This document shows positions 13,090 through 13,410 of a stretch of 13,410 nucleotides of DNA, one piece after another (the stretch's first letter is position 1; the number at the start of each line of letters is the position of its first letter). Under the pieces are notes generated by a model that was not told the origin of the DNA, did no database searches, and was given only the letters and a program-made list of their open reading frames with translations. The translations under genes and the position numbers were made by a program. Source of the DNA: Methanofastidiosum sp964630765 (GTDB lineage Archaea > Methanobacteriota_B > Thermococci > Methanofastidiosales > Methanofastidiosaceae); NCBI GenBank assembly GCA_964630765.1, contig CAZVXE010000043.1:1-13410 (forward strand), in the 5' to 3' direction.

Positions 13090-13281
13090 CTAATGAGTAC
13101 TCCTCTTTTTGATTCCAATTAAAGTCATTCCTACAAGATCATCATTTTCTTCATCATATCTAGTAATTATTCCATTTCCTAAGCCTCTACTAATTGCATT
13201 TGTTGGTTTACCAAAACTGACATATAAAAAGTCAACTTCTCCATCATAATCAAATTCAATCTCACTATAAATTTTTTTATC
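13090..13281 (-). pseudogene. DUF2283-family ORF without a usable start codon
   Basis: The minus-strand frame encodes about 63 residues with the DUF2283 pattern: 'IEFDYDGEVDFLYVSFGKP' (compare the usual 'YDxExDxLYIxF'), a middle turn 'AISRGLGNGIITRYDEEND', and 'LVGMTLIGIKKR' at the end. The family is of unknown function and often lies in toxin-antitoxin-like neighbourhoods. The frame is closed upstream by TAA and contains no ATG, GTG or TTG before the conserved core. A run of seven A (13272-13278 on the minus strand) lies exactly where the N-terminus should be; one additional A would join the frame to an upstream segment reading I-K-I-K. So this is a frameshifted remnant, a homopolymer sequencing error, or a gene using a non-canonical start such as ATT at 13272. 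The conserved body appears intact. Confidence 0.65.
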
Positions 13282-13307
13282 TTTATTGTGTTATCTTTAT
13301 AATAAAA

Positions 13308-13317
13308 TATTTAAATA
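13308..13317. promoter_or_regulatory. Symmetric TATA element between the DUF2283 ORF and the right-edge gene
   Basis: TATTTAAATA is palindromic and could direct transcription both ways. To the right, start near 13338, a few nt before the ATG at 13345. To the left, start near 13287, at the point where the DUF2283 frame loses its start codon. Confidence 0.4.
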
Positions 13318-13344
13318 TGTTAACAACTTAATAGTATTGATACT

Positions 13345-13410
13345 ATGGATACAAGAATAAAAGATTTAACTGTTGAAGAGTTCCGTTCACTTTTATCAGA
13401 TACTTTAAAA
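13345..13410 (+). CDS. Antitoxin-like protein N-terminus (3' partial)
   Basis: Only the first 22 codons lie in the window: MDTRIKDLTVEEFRSLLSDT followed by L-K. The 'IKDLTVEEFxxLL' opening is common in short archaeal and cyanobacterial antitoxin-like proteins next to PIN, RelE or DUF2283-type partners, so an antitoxin is suspected. It is downstream of a symmetric TATA element and divergent from the DUF2283 ORF. The fragment is too short for a firm assignment. Confidence 0.5.
   Translation, partial: MDTRIKDLTVEEFRSLLSDTLK

Overview
This window looks like a piece of an AT-rich euryarchaeal chromosome. The evidence is archaeal promoter architecture (TATA-like boxes centred 25 to 26 nt upstream of many start codons, giving leaderless mRNAs), an archaeal-type initiator tRNA with an A1:U72 pair and three G:C pairs in the anticodon stem, and archaeal-style genes: a Memo-family protein fused in an operon to mevalonate kinase, a ModE-like one-domain regulator, and site-2 proteases. 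The exact lineage cannot be fixed from this window; a Methanofastidiosa- or Thermococci-like euryarchaeon is a guess only.

Left part (1-4898). A 5'-truncated NMT1/SsuA-type substrate-binding protein is followed by its ABC permease. The matching ATPase lies on the opposite strand and its 3' end overlaps the permease by 29 nt. A short divergent promoter region separates the ATPase from a MobB-like molybdopterin-guanine-dinucleotide adaptor GTPase. MobB converges on a ModE-type DNA-binding protein, which is preceded by a 41-aa single-membrane-span protein coupled through a GTGA start/stop overlap. Next on the minus strand are a YhhQ/VUT-type queuosine (archaeosine) precursor transporter and an isoprenylcysteine-methyltransferase-like membrane protein, in an apparent two-gene operon.

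Middle (4899-7400). There is a large NCS1 nucleobase/hydantoin-type symporter, the only gene here with a clear leader and a strong GGAGGT ribosome-binding site. Its upstream region carries a 9+9 bp inverted repeat. A small leaderless membrane protein and two minus-strand tRNAs (initiator Met-CAT with encoded CCA, and Arg-TCT without) follow.

Right part (7401-12694). A tightly overlapping plus-strand operon encodes a Memo/AmrB-family protein, mevalonate kinase and diaminopropionate ammonia-lyase. It converges (8-nt overlap) on a minus-strand operon of site-2 protease with CBS domains, a short TraB/Tiki-family protein and a second small site-2 protease. That operon has an 18-bp perfect palindrome sitting on its TATA box, and its three products are all candidate membrane or metal-dependent proteases.

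Right edge (12695-13410). This is an accessory-looking region with interleaved inverted repeats, a 50-aa antitoxin-like ORF, a convergent DUF2283-type ORF that lacks any usable start codon in frame, and the first 22 codons of another antitoxin-like gene that leaves the window.
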